This document shows, in pieces, positions 11,063 to 19,163 of a stretch of DNA of 64,000 nt. The notes beneath the pieces were generated by a model. It ran no database searches. It had not been told where the DNA came from and saw only the letters and a list, made by a program, of their open reading frames with translations. This DNA comes from Clostridium sp. CS001 (GTDB lineage Bacteria > Bacillota > Clostridia > Clostridiales > Clostridiaceae): NCBI RefSeq assembly GCF_020443565.1, contig NZ_JAIZZN010000008.1, positions 104,836 through 168,835 on the forward strand. The letters are read 5' to 3'. The position numbers were made by a program, and so were the translations under genes. Each line of letters opens with the position of its first letter. The first letter of the stretch is position 1.

Positions 11063-11815
11063 ATGAAATTAATATCATGGAATGTTAACGGACTTAGAGC
11101 CTGTGTTACTAAAGGATTTTTAGAATTCTTCAAAGAAGTTGACGCAGATGTTTTTTGTATACAAGAGAGTAAATTACAAGAAGGTCAGATAAGTTTAGAT
11201 CTTGAAGGGTATTATGATTATTGGAATTATGCAGAGAAAAAAGGGTATTCGGGCACTGCTATATTTACAAAGAAAGAGCCATTAAGCGTTTCCTATGGAA
11301 TTAACATTGAGGAGCATGATAAAGAGGGTAGGGTTATTACCTTGGAGTTTGAGGACTTTTATGTGATAACTGTTTATACTCCAAATTCTCAAAATGAGCT
11401 TGCTAGATTATCTTATAGAATGAGATGGGAAGATGATTTTAGAGATTATTTAAAGAATCTAGAAAAAACCAAACCAGTAATTGTTTGTGGAGATTTAAAT
11501 GTAGCCCACAGGGAAATTGATTTAAAGAACCCAAAAGCAAATAGAAAAAATGCCGGATTTTCAGATGAAGAAAGGGAAAAGTTTAATGAGCTGTTGGGTG
11601 TAGGATTTATTGATACATATCGCTATTTCAATCCAGACAAAGAAGGAGCGTATTCTTGGTGGTCTTATAGATTTAGTGCAAGGAAAAATAATGCGGGGTG
11701 GCGCATTGATTATTTTTGTGTTTCAGATATATTAAAAGACAGATTGCTTAGTGCAAATATTCACTCGGAAATTTTAGGATCAGATCATTGCCCTGTGGAA
11801 CTTGTAATTGGGTAA
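11063..11815 (+). CDS. exoA: Exodeoxyribonuclease III (AP endonuclease)
   Basis: A 250-residue exonuclease III/AP endonuclease of the EEP superfamily, a base-excision repair enzyme cutting 5' of abasic sites. Motifs: WNVNGLRA near the N-terminus, IQESKLQ (metal-binding Glu), YTPNSQ, GDLNVAH (catalytic Asp and Asn), YSWWSYR, RIDYF and the terminal SDHCPVEL with the catalytic Asp-His. Length is normal. The ATG at 11063 fits the family N-terminus ([10 protein letters not shown]), yet no ribosome site precedes it closely; see the mini-ORF upstream. The mobile element ends within about 50 bases of this start, so its expression may depend on the element's right end. Confidence 0.95.
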   Translation: MKLISWNVNGLRACVTKGFLEFFKEVDADVFCIQESKLQEGQISLDLEGYYDYWNYAEKKGYSGTAIFTKKEPLSVSYGINIEEHDKEGRVITLEFEDFYVITVYTPNSQNELARLSYRMRWEDDFRDYLKNLEKTKPVIVCGDLNVAHREIDLKNPKANRKNAGFSDEEREKFNELLGVGFIDTYRYFNPDKEGAYSWWSYRFSARKNNAGWRIDYFCVSDILKDRLLSANIHSEILGSDHCPVELVIG

Positions 11816-11868
11816 TGCTTATACATTTGCTAAAGAATTAAAAGTAATGGGGTGCTAAATCTCAGCTA

Positions 11869-11877
11869 TGATATAAT
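11869..11877 (+). promoter_or_regulatory. Extended -10 promoter for the PASTA kinase
   Basis: TGATATAAT is 33 bases before the ATG at 11910. No good -35 hexamer is seen, as is common with extended -10 elements. Confidence 0.55.
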
Positions 11878-11909
11878 AGTGATATGACTATTTTTCATGG
11901 GAGGCCAAT

Positions 11910-13511
11910 ATGGTAGGAAAGTTATTTTTAAATAGATATGAGTTATTAGAAAAAATTGGTGAAGGTGGCATGGGAGTTGTTTATAAAGCAAAGTGCCATT
12001 TGTTAAATAGATTTGTGGCTGTAAAGATATTAAAAGCAGAATTAAATAATGATGAAGAATTTGTAGCTAGGTTCAAAAGGGAAGGTATTTCAGTTGCAAA
12101 GTTATCCCATCCAAACATAGTGAATGTCCATGATGTGGGCATAGAAAATAATATTAATTTTATGGTTATGGAATATATAAAGGGAAAAACATTAAAACAA
12201 GTAATCAAGGAAGATATTAGACTTAGCGCTGATAGAACCTTAGAAATAACCTTGCAAATAGCAAAAGCACTTGAGTGTGCTCATAAAAACAATATAATTC
12301 ATCGAGATATAAAACCTGACAATATTTTGATCACAGAAGATAATGTAGTTAAGGTAATGGATTTTGGAATTGCTAAAGTGTTAGATAGTCAAACTGTAAC
12401 TAATTCCAATAAGGTTATAGGTACAGCACATTATTTCTCTCCAGAGCAGGCTAAAGGAAACTTTGTGGATGGTAGAACAGACATTTACTCCTTAGGTATT
12501 GTGATGTATGAGATGGTGACAGGAAAGGTGCCTTATAATGCAGATAGCGCTATTTCCATAGCAATGATGCATATTCAAAAACCTGCAATTCCACCAAAAG
12601 AAGTTATTTTAGATTTGCCTCAAAATATAAATCAGTTGATTTTAAAGGCTTTGGATAAAGAACCTATTAATAGATTCCAAACGGCTACGGAAATGGTTGA
12701 GATTTTGAATTTAATCAAAGTAGATCCTGATTTTATGTCAAACAATATAGTTTCTGATGCTACAAAACTCATGGATAAAGTAGTGGCGTCTGATGTAGCA
12801 AGTGAATTCACAACAGTTATGAGTGAAGCTGCTGGAGCACCAAAAGAACCAGTAATTAAAAATTATAAAAAAATATTAAAAGGGAAGAAGGGGCCAAGTA
12901 ACAACAAAAGGATAATGATAGTTATGGCGTCAATTATTTTAGTTATGATTATCGGTGGTTTAGGTAAATACATTTCCAAAATCACAACTGACAATACACC
13001 GACTATTGTTGCAAAAACTACTCTTCCAAAGGTAAGTGAAAAGTTACCAATAGATGAAAAGAAGCTTGTACCCTCACTTATTGGAAATACTCAAGATATT
13101 GCAACGCAGACGATAACTGATAATGGATTTTTACTTGGGAATATTTCAAGTGAATATAGTGATATCAAAGCTAAGGGATTGGTTATTAGTCAGTTACCTA
13201 AGGTAAATACACCATATGAAAAGCATGGCAAAGTTGATTTAATTATAAGTCAAGGGAAAAAGATAGTTCAAGTTGCAGTGCCACAATTAAATGAAAAAAA
13301 CCTAGATGAGGCTGAGATTATTTTAAATGGCCTTAAATTGAAGCTTGGAGTGGCAAGGCCTGTAGATCAAGACAAGAAAGACTTCAAAGGAAAAAAATCT
13401 AAAGGTAAAAAATCAAAAGATTACGAAGGTCAAATATTCATGCAAGATATAGAGGCTGGTACTCTTGTAGATGTAGGCACAGAAATCAATGTTTCATATT
13501 ATGAGGATTGA
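11910..13511 (+). CDS. Membrane Ser/Thr protein kinase with PASTA domains (PrkC-like)
   Basis: A 533-residue Hanks-type kinase. Kinase domain about 10-270: glycine loop GEGGMGVVY (17-25), ATP-binding Lys in VAVKIL (39), HRDIKPDN (131-138), DFG (151-153), and HYFSPEQA. A linker is followed by one membrane span (about 333-352) and two extracellular PASTA repeats (about 383-450 and 451-533), the regions that bind muropeptides or lipid II in PrkC/StkP. The second PASTA repeat contains a Lys-rich insert (KKDFKGKKSKGKKSK). Unlike the usual prpC-prkC pair, no PP2C phosphatase adjoins it; a PilZ gene follows instead. GGGAGG precedes the ATG. Confidence 0.9.
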   Translation: MVGKLFLNRYELLEKIGEGGMGVVYKAKCHLLNRFVAVKILKAELNNDEEFVARFKREGISVAKLSHPNIVNVHDVGIENNINFMVMEYIKGKTLKQVIKEDIRLSADRTLEITLQIAKALECAHKNNIIHRDIKPDNILITEDNVVKVMDFGIAKVLDSQTVTNSNKVIGTAHYFSPEQAKGNFVDGRTDIYSLGIVMYEMVTGKVPYNADSAISIAMMHIQKPAIPPKEVILDLPQNINQLILKALDKEPINRFQTATEMVEILNLIKVDPDFMSNNIVSDATKLMDKVVASDVASEFTTVMSEAAGAPKEPVIKNYKKILKGKKGPSNNKRIMIVMASIILVMIIGGLGKYISKITTDNTPTIVAKTTLPKVSEKLPIDEKKLVPSLIGNTQDIATQTITDNGFLLGNISSEYSDIKAKGLVISQLPKVNTPYEKHGKVDLIISQGKKIVQVAVPQLNEKNLDEAEIILNGLKLKLGVARPVDQDKKDFKGKKSKGKKSKDYEGQIFMQDIEAGTLVDVGTEINVSYYED

Positions 13512-13572
13512 TGAAAGACAGGCAATAAAGTAGTAAATTTACTATACCAAAGTAAGTAAAGGGGTGATACTT

Positions 13573-14256
13573 ATGGATGTTATTGATGTAGAAAATATAA
13601 AGGAAAATGATATAATAAAGATCATTAATTCTAATAAAACACTAGCTGTTGCAGTTATTAAAAAGGTGTCAAATGATTGCTTAGGTATTACGATAAATGT
13701 AAAACAAGACGCATATGTTGATTTACATACAAAACAGGTTATTGAACTGATTTTAATTTATCGTAATGAAGCTATGAAATGTAGTTCAGTTATTCTTGGG
13801 ATTAAACAAAACGGTTTTGAACAAGTTATAATAATCACTATACCTGAATTGATTTTTAGGATTCAAAGAAGAAAATTCGAAAGAATAGCTACCATTTTAG
13901 ATATAGAGTATTCAACGTTGCCAGATGTAGGGATTGAATATAGCAGTTTGAAAAATGTTGAACGAAGATATTTTAGATGCTTTAGAAACTCTTATACAAT
14001 AGATATTAGTGCTGGGGGAATACAAATTGTTATTCCTAAGGAGGAAATGAATAGTAAGTTTGCGTTAATTAATCTATCAATAAAAGGTGAGAAGATTATA
14101 ATTCTATGTAGGAAGATGAGATCAGAGGCTATGAATGATTTTAAACATAATAAGGTTGCATTTAAGTATGAAGACATAACAGAACAGCATAGACAGCTAA
14201 TTTGTGACTTTGTTTCAGAAAAGACTAAAGAAATTAATAAAGATGAAATGGCATAA
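13573..14256 (+). CDS. PilZ-domain protein (YcgR-like), probable c-di-GMP receptor
   Basis: A 227-residue cytoplasmic protein. An N-terminal beta-rich half (about 1-95) resembles the YcgR-N flagellar-brake domain. The PilZ half holds the c-di-GMP signature: RKFER (R100 ... R104) and DISAGG (D144, S146, G149). The start is ATG 13573, eight bases after AAAGGGG; the in-frame GTG at 13564 overlaps that ribosome site. In Firmicutes such proteins tune motility or surface structures; a type IV pilus locus lies 9 kb away, but a link is only inferred. Confidence 0.82.
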   Translation: MDVIDVENIKENDIIKIINSNKTLAVAVIKKVSNDCLGITINVKQDAYVDLHTKQVIELILIYRNEAMKCSSVILGIKQNGFEQVIIITIPELIFRIQRRKFERIATILDIEYSTLPDVGIEYSSLKNVERRYFRCFRNSYTIDISAGGIQIVIPKEEMNSKFALINLSIKGEKIIILCRKMRSEAMNDFKHNKVAFKYEDITEQHRQLICDFVSEKTKEINKDEMA

Positions 14257-14272
14257 AGTGAAATCTAATAGA

Positions 14273-14312
14273 AAAATGCGTAATAAAGCAAAAGCTGAAT
14301 GATGCATTTTTT
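14273..14312 (+). terminator. Probable terminator after the PilZ gene
   Basis: AAAATGC (14273-14279) pairs with GCATTTT (14304-14310), and the T-run continues past the stem. The loop of about 24 bases is rather long. Confidence 0.5.
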
Positions 14313-14354
14313 TATTAGAAAAGTATTGTAGGTATATAGTATTATGTAAAATAA

Positions 14355-14363
14355 TGTTATAAT
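14355..14363 (+). promoter_or_regulatory. Extended -10 promoter for the gene at 14457
   Basis: TGTTATAAT lies about 95 bases upstream of the ATG. No clear -35 hexamer is present at the usual spacing. Confidence 0.45.
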
Positions 14364-14456
14364 CTTAGCAAGAGTTATTTGGAAATCATAATTTGTATTA
14401 CTAATTAATGAGAATTTCAAAGGTAGAGATTTTTAGAAGAAAAGAGAGGCGAAGTT

Positions 14457-15719
14457 ATGAAAAGAGAGTATTTGGAATTAAAAACATGCCGCACAGAAAA
14501 AGCTGAATTTATAAGAGGAAAAGAATACATTGTACTTGATAAAACAACTGAATATACATATGAATATGATTTTAAAGTATTGCCTTGCTATATTGTTATA
14601 AACGAAAAGGGTGGTGTGGAAATAGTTGAGCCTGAACAAATATTTTATCCAACCAATAGGCTATTGCAATCAATAAAGCACGTAGTATATTCAGGTGTTT
14701 TAGATATAGATAGTCTAACGGAGGGTGAAGTATATTCTGTGTTTAAAATGTTTGAAGAAGAAGGTGAATCTGTTTACACAATATTTGATGATTCAAATAA
14801 ACTAAAAACCTATTCTGTATCTTTGTTTGTTTCAGAAAATCAATATCTTAAAATGACTAAAGAAGAACTTTTTGATTTTAAGAAAGTTAAAAAAGATGAA
14901 ATATTAGAATTTGAAGATTTGAGAAAAAAAGAAGCACAAAAAGCTTTAGATAAGCAACTAGAAGTTGAGAATGCTAAAAAAAGGGATGCTGAAAAGTCTT
15001 TAGATGATCAAAGCAGGCTACAAAATATAAAGGATTTCAATAAGCTTGAAATTGAAAAGGTTAAAGAATTTATAAAAGTTTTAAGACCCAATATTGTGGA
15101 TAATACTACTCCTGTTATTAATGAGATCTTAAAAATTAAAAATAAAGTTAATAAACTTGCAGTATTTTTTATACTTGGATGTATCATAACAGTTATTTCT
15201 TCACTATTTGGTAAGAGTTTACTAAGTTCAATAGTTAATATAATATGTTTAGTTACCGGTGTGTTAAATTACTTGTATTTTAAAAATAAGTTATATGAAA
15301 GTGTAATTAAAGATATTCCTGTAAGTAAAAAAACCGATAAAGAAGCATTAAGTCTAATGATTTCCCTGGGTGATGACATATTATTAAAATTAAAAAAGAT
15401 TGAATTGAATTTATTAATATTAGAAGGTAGCTCTACTGTAAGTAGTGGAACTATCTCACTAATAAGGGAATCGGTATCCTTTTGCTTAGAAAGCTATAAG
15501 ATTAAAGACACTAATTTGCTAAAAGATATTTGCGTATTTTTAGATAAAACCCTTGAATATATATATAGCTTAATAGATGGAGATAATTTAGAAGAGTTAT
15601 ATATAGAAAAGCAAATCTATAAAAATGTATCTTCTATTATAAGTAGAAACACTGATATTTTCGACCTTATGATTTCTGACAATAAAAAGATTCAAGAAAT
15701 ATTAAGGAAAGAGGAGTAA
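14457..15719 (+). CDS. Unknown membrane protein with central coiled coil and helical hairpin
   Basis: A 420-residue protein that I do not recognise. Residues 1-130 look beta-rich and soluble. Residues about 145-205 are a charged helix, probably coiled coil (LRKKEAQKALDKQLEVENAKK). Two adjacent hydrophobic segments (about 233-252 and 256-275) form a membrane hairpin. The last 140 residues are helical. The absence of a signal peptide suggests that both soluble parts face the cytoplasm. AGAGAGGCGAAG precedes the ATG. It stands alone between the PilZ gene and the argS leader. Confidence 0.6.
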   Translation: MKREYLELKTCRTEKAEFIRGKEYIVLDKTTEYTYEYDFKVLPCYIVINEKGGVEIVEPEQIFYPTNRLLQSIKHVVYSGVLDIDSLTEGEVYSVFKMFEEEGESVYTIFDDSNKLKTYSVSLFVSENQYLKMTKEELFDFKKVKKDEILEFEDLRKKEAQKALDKQLEVENAKKRDAEKSLDDQSRLQNIKDFNKLEIEKVKEFIKVLRPNIVDNTTPVINEILKIKNKVNKLAVFFILGCIITVISSLFGKSLLSSIVNIICLVTGVLNYLYFKNKLYESVIKDIPVSKKTDKEALSLMISLGDDILLKLKKIELNLLILEGSSTVSSGTISLIRESVSFCLESYKIKDTNLLKDICVFLDKTLEYIYSLIDGDNLEELYIEKQIYKNVSSIISRNTDIFDLMISDNKKIQEILRKEE

Positions 15720-15847
15720 GATTATTAATAAAGGCTTTTACTATATTTATATATGCATGATTAAATTTAACTAAAGAAATGAGGGATCGGATGTTGATAT
15801 AGCTATACCAGCAGATGATAAGTACTTGAAATAATTCATAAAATATA

Positions 15848-15877
15848 TTGACAACCATATACTAATAGTAATATAAT
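15848..15877 (+). promoter_or_regulatory. Sigma-A promoter of the argS T-box leader
   Basis: TTGACA (15848-15853), an 18-base spacer and TATAAT (15872-15877) make a consensus vegetative promoter. The transcript would start near 15885 and run through the T-box. Confidence 0.8.
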
Positions 15878-15909
15878 ACAATGTATTATTAAATAAATAT
15901 ATATAATCA

Positions 15910-16200
15910 AATTCTATGAAGAGGACAGTACTTTCTTATTAATCTTGAAGCGAGCAAGGGCAGAGTGTAAGCCTTGTAAGAAATAAGAAGCTAAACAGGT
16001 AACTGTTTGGCAAAATTAACCCAATTAATTTTAGGAAAAGAACCTTGGAGAAGCTGCCTGAACTAGTTGAAAATAATAAATTTTTGACTCTCATAGGGTA
16101 AGTCGCTAACTAGCGTTAAAATATTGAGTGGACTTTATAGTCAACTAGAGTGGTACCGCGGAAATATAACCCGTCTCTTTATTTAGAGATGGGCTTTTTG
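15910..16200 (+). promoter_or_regulatory. T-box riboswitch leader of argS
   Basis: A tRNA-sensing transcription attenuator. The conserved T-box core AGTGGTACCGCGG is at 16149-16161. It is followed by the intrinsic terminator: CCCGTCTCT (16170-16178) pairs with AGAGATGGG (16185-16193) and a T-run follows. Upstream, the distal Stem I part (GAAGCGAGC, AAGGGCAGAGTGTAAGCCTT) and a lower helix (TTCTTATT with AATAAGAA) are visible. The specifier is probably the AGA in AATAAGAAGCT, consistent with arginine, but I assign it mainly from the downstream gene. Uncharged tRNA-Arg should favour the antiterminator and read-through. Confidence 0.9.
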
Positions 16201-16291
16201 TTATATAATAACATACATGAGTTTCAAGTTAGAAATATAGGAGGCATAATAATTGTTATATGCCCCAGAGAGAAACAGGAGGGAAATTTTT

Positions 16292-18016
16292 ATGGATTAT
16301 AAAAAGGTAGTTGCGCAGAGAATTAAACAATTGGTGGAGTTAGATATAGAAACTATAGAAAATTTAATTGAGATACCACCAAAACCTGAAATGGGGGATT
16401 TTGCTTTTCCTTGTTTTCAATTAGCTAAGTCTATGAAAAAGGCACCAAACATGATAGCAAACGATTTAAAAGAAAAACTTAACAATGAAGGTTTTGAGAA
16501 AATAGAGTGTTTTGGTCCCTATTTAAACTTCTTTTTAGACAAAGGTGCATTTATTAAAAATACTTTAGAGAAAGTACTAGAAGAAGGCGACAACTATGGG
16601 TCCTCTAAAATTGGGGAAGGTAAGAATATAGTGGTAGAGTATTCATCGCCTAATATAGCAAAGCCATTTCATGTAGGACATTTATTTACAACAGTTATTG
16701 GTAGCTCTTTATATAAACTGCTTTCTTTCGAAGGATATAATTGTATTGGAGTTAATCATCTAGGAGACTGGGGAACTCAGTTTGGTAAGCTTATTTATGC
16801 TTATAAAAATTGGGGAGATGAAGTTGCTCTAGAAAAGGAACCTATAAAAGAACTATTGAGGATTTATGTTAAGTTCCATGATGAAGCTGAAATTGATCCA
16901 ACTCTTAATGACCAAGGGAGAATGTACTTTAAGAGACTGGAAGATGGTTGCGAGGAGGAAGTTGCCCTTTGGACTAGATTTAAAGACTTAAGCTTAGTTG
17001 AGTTCAAAAAGCTTTACGAAACTTTAAATGTTAAATTTGATTCTTATGCTGGTGAAAGTTTTTACTGCGACAAAATGGATGACGTAGTTAATGATATAAC
17101 TGAGAAAGGTTTACTTGTAGAAAGTAATGGAGCAAAGGTTGTAATGCTAGATGAGTACAACATGCCGCCGTGCATTATTAAAAAAGCTGATGGAGCTACA
17201 ATTTATGCAACGCGTGATTTAGCTGCAGCAACTTACAGAAAGAAAACCTATGATTTTTATAAGAATATTTACGTAGTTGGAAAAGATCAAGCTCTTCATT
17301 TTAAACAGGTATTTACTACTTTAAAACTTATGGGTAATGAATGGGCAGATGATTGTGAGCACGTAGGCTTTGGTACAGTAAGATTTGCAGATAAGAAGTT
17401 ATCTACAAGAAAAGGTGATGTTATTTTCCTAGATGAGCTATTAAATGAAGCAGTGGCTAAAACTCTTCAAATAATTAATGAGAAAAATCCTGACCTAGAA
17501 AATAAAGAAGAGGTAGCTAAAAAGGTTGGTATAGGTGCAATTATATTCACTTATTTAAAAAACCACAGAGAAAGAGATATTGTCTTCAATTGGGAAGAAA
17601 TGCTTAGCTTTGAAGGAGAAACAGGTCCATATGTTCAATATACTTATGCTAGAGCTAAGAGCATACTAAGAAAGATTCAAGCAAATACTACTGTAGAGAA
17701 CGATAATAACATTAATACTAATGCAGAAATTGACTATAATAAGTTAAATTCTAAAGAAGAGTTTGAACTTGTAAAACAATTAGAAGGATTCCAAAATTCA
17801 ATAATGTACGCTATTGATAAATTAGAGCCATCTATGGTTACAAGGTATGTTATTGAGGTAGCTAAGGCATTTAATAAATTCTACAATCAGCACAACATAG
17901 CTAATTTAGAAGATAAAGCTATTAAAAATGCAAGGGTTAAAATGGTAGAAGCTACTTGCGTGGTAATTAAGAATGCATTAAGTCTTATAGGCATAGAAGT
18001 TGTCGATAGAATGTAA
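16292..18016 (+). CDS. argS: Arginyl-tRNA synthetase
   Basis: A class I aminoacyl-tRNA synthetase of 574 residues that charges tRNA-Arg. An N-terminal Add1 tRNA-binding domain (about 1-90) is followed by the HIGH-type motif HVGH in [14 protein letters not shown] (about 115-125), a KMSKS equivalent in LSTRKGD, and the C-terminal anticodon-binding domain rich in helices. The ATG at 16292 follows AGGAGGG; an in-frame ATG-like extension to 16253 adds 13 residues not expected for the family. Expression is controlled by the T-box leader. Confidence 0.97.
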   Translation: MDYKKVVAQRIKQLVELDIETIENLIEIPPKPEMGDFAFPCFQLAKSMKKAPNMIANDLKEKLNNEGFEKIECFGPYLNFFLDKGAFIKNTLEKVLEEGDNYGSSKIGEGKNIVVEYSSPNIAKPFHVGHLFTTVIGSSLYKLLSFEGYNCIGVNHLGDWGTQFGKLIYAYKNWGDEVALEKEPIKELLRIYVKFHDEAEIDPTLNDQGRMYFKRLEDGCEEEVALWTRFKDLSLVEFKKLYETLNVKFDSYAGESFYCDKMDDVVNDITEKGLLVESNGAKVVMLDEYNMPPCIIKKADGATIYATRDLAAATYRKKTYDFYKNIYVVGKDQALHFKQVFTTLKLMGNEWADDCEHVGFGTVRFADKKLSTRKGDVIFLDELLNEAVAKTLQIINEKNPDLENKEEVAKKVGIGAIIFTYLKNHRERDIVFNWEEMLSFEGETGPYVQYTYARAKSILRKIQANTTVENDNNINTNAEIDYNKLNSKEEFELVKQLEGFQNSIMYAIDKLEPSMVTRYVIEVAKAFNKFYNQHNIANLEDKAIKNARVKMVEATCVVIKNALSLIGIEVVDRM

Positions 18017-18039
18017 ACATGTACCTTTTTCTGTGAGTT

Positions 18040-18129
18040 GCAATAACCATGTTTTTAATGTATTATTATGATATAGAAAAATGTAGAACATATTAAAAAT
18101 TATTATACAAATAAAAACACGGTTATTGT
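18040..18129. repeat. Long-loop inverted repeat after argS
   Basis: GCAATAACCATGTTTTTA (18040-18057) and TAAAAACACGGTTATTGT (18112-18129) are inverted, matching at 16 of 18 positions, with 54 bases between. The right arm is followed by a T-rich stretch (about 18139-18150), so it may terminate argS, though the loop is long. It could also be a relic of a small insertion. Confidence 0.5.
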
Positions 18130-18167
18130 AATATGTACTTTTCGTTTTTTATAGATTAGGGGGAACT

Positions 18168-18875
18168 ATGTTTATCAAAGAATATGAAATTGAAGTTATT
18201 TTACCTAGTGAGATTTTTAAAAAATTTAAAATGGATACTATCGCATATATAGATGTTGAAGCTACAGGTTTTGATTTGGAAAATGATAAGATAGTACTGA
18301 TATCTTTGGGATACTACCTAAAGGAAAATCAATTTAAAGTTATTCAATATTTTGGAGAGACACCTTGTGAAGAAGAAAGTCTTTTAAAAGAGTTTAAAAA
18401 AGCAATGGGCAATTTTAGAACATGGTGTTCTTTTAATGGTACATCCTTTGATGAACCTTTCATAATTAAAAAGATGAATAAGTTTAATCTTAATTTTAGG
18501 ATGCCTAGTCACCACATAGATTTATTTAAGATCATAAGACCATTTTACAAAAGAATGGGAATGAAGGGCTGTAGTTTGAAAAGTGTTGAACAGTTTGCTG
18601 GAATTAAGAGGGATGATGAAATAAGTGGAGCTAAGAGTGTTGAGCTATATAATGAATATCTAGTAAAACATGATGAAAAGCTAAAGGAAATTCTTATGCT
18701 TCATAATTACGAAGATGTTGCAAACTTACCTAAGATTTTCAAGGTGATTAACACTATTGAGAATGATTTGGATGTTAAAAGGCAAGAAAAGCTTGCGAAA
18801 AAGCAAATGTTGCTTTCAAAAAATAATAAAAATATAAATGAGCCACTAAAAATAGTTAATAGTCTGTTATCATAA
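18168..18875 (+). CDS. RNase H-like exonuclease-fold protein (YprB type)
   Basis: A 235-residue protein matching the RNase_H_2/YprB family of 3'-5' exonuclease-like folds. Metal-binding acids are visible: DVEATG (D29, E31), SFNGTSFDEPF (central Asp) and HNYEDVANL (last Asp). Substrate is unknown; the fold predicts cleavage of RNA or single-stranded DNA. AGGGGGAAC precedes the ATG at 18168. A second, diverged member of the family lies at 21484, on the other side of the feo operon. Confidence 0.8.
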   Translation: MFIKEYEIEVILPSEIFKKFKMDTIAYIDVEATGFDLENDKIVLISLGYYLKENQFKVIQYFGETPCEEESLLKEFKKAMGNFRTWCSFNGTSFDEPFIIKKMNKFNLNFRMPSHHIDLFKIIRPFYKRMGMKGCSLKSVEQFAGIKRDDEISGAKSVELYNEYLVKHDEKLKEILMLHNYEDVANLPKIFKVINTIENDLDVKRQEKLAKKQMLLSKNNKNINEPLKIVNSLLS

Positions 18876-18915
18876 TGGAATGCTAATTTTAGTAGTGAAG
18901 TTACAAAAATATAAA

Positions 18916-18953
18916 AGAAGTGGTATAGTCTATTTACAGACTATACCACTTCT
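18916..18953. terminator. Bidirectional terminator between YprB-like gene and feo operon
   Basis: AGAAGTGGTATAGTCT (18916-18931) and its exact complement (18938-18953) form a 16-bp stem with a 6-base loop, followed by a T-rich stretch on either strand. It ends both the YprB-like gene and the convergent feo operon. Confidence 0.85.
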
Positions 18954-18954
18954 T

Positions 18955-19122
18955 TTATTGAATTTTGTTATTATCCTTAACCGATTGTTTTACCTCGCAG
19001 CTATGACCGCAGCCTTCGCAACCATTTCCACAACCACAATCACCACTTGCTTGTTTTTTTATATTTTTATACAAGATATATCCAGCTAGAACAACGATTA
19101 CACCAACAATAATAATTTCCAT
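18955..19122 (-). CDS. FeoB-associated Cys-rich membrane protein
   Basis: A 55-residue protein, MEIIIVGVIVVLAGYILYK as one N-terminal membrane span, then a cytoplasmic Cys-rich tail (SGDCGCGNGCEGCGHSCE). This matches the small FeoB-associated Cys-rich proteins found downstream of feoB in Firmicutes. They are thought to help FeoB iron uptake, possibly replacing FeoC. The ATG at 19122 follows AGAGGTGAT. It is the last gene of the feo operon, directly before the bidirectional terminator. Confidence 0.88.
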   Translation of the reverse strand: MEIIIVGVIVVLAGYILYKNIKKQASGDCGCGNGCEGCGHSCEVKQSVKDNNKIQ

Positions 19123-19163
19123 TGGCACATCACCTCTTTATATTTTATACTATAATTTTTTTA

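Noticed and set aside
18880..19089. 69-codon forward frame between the YprB-like gene and feoB
   Set aside because: It runs through the bidirectional terminator and lies opposite the well-supported Cys-rich FeoB partner on the reverse strand.
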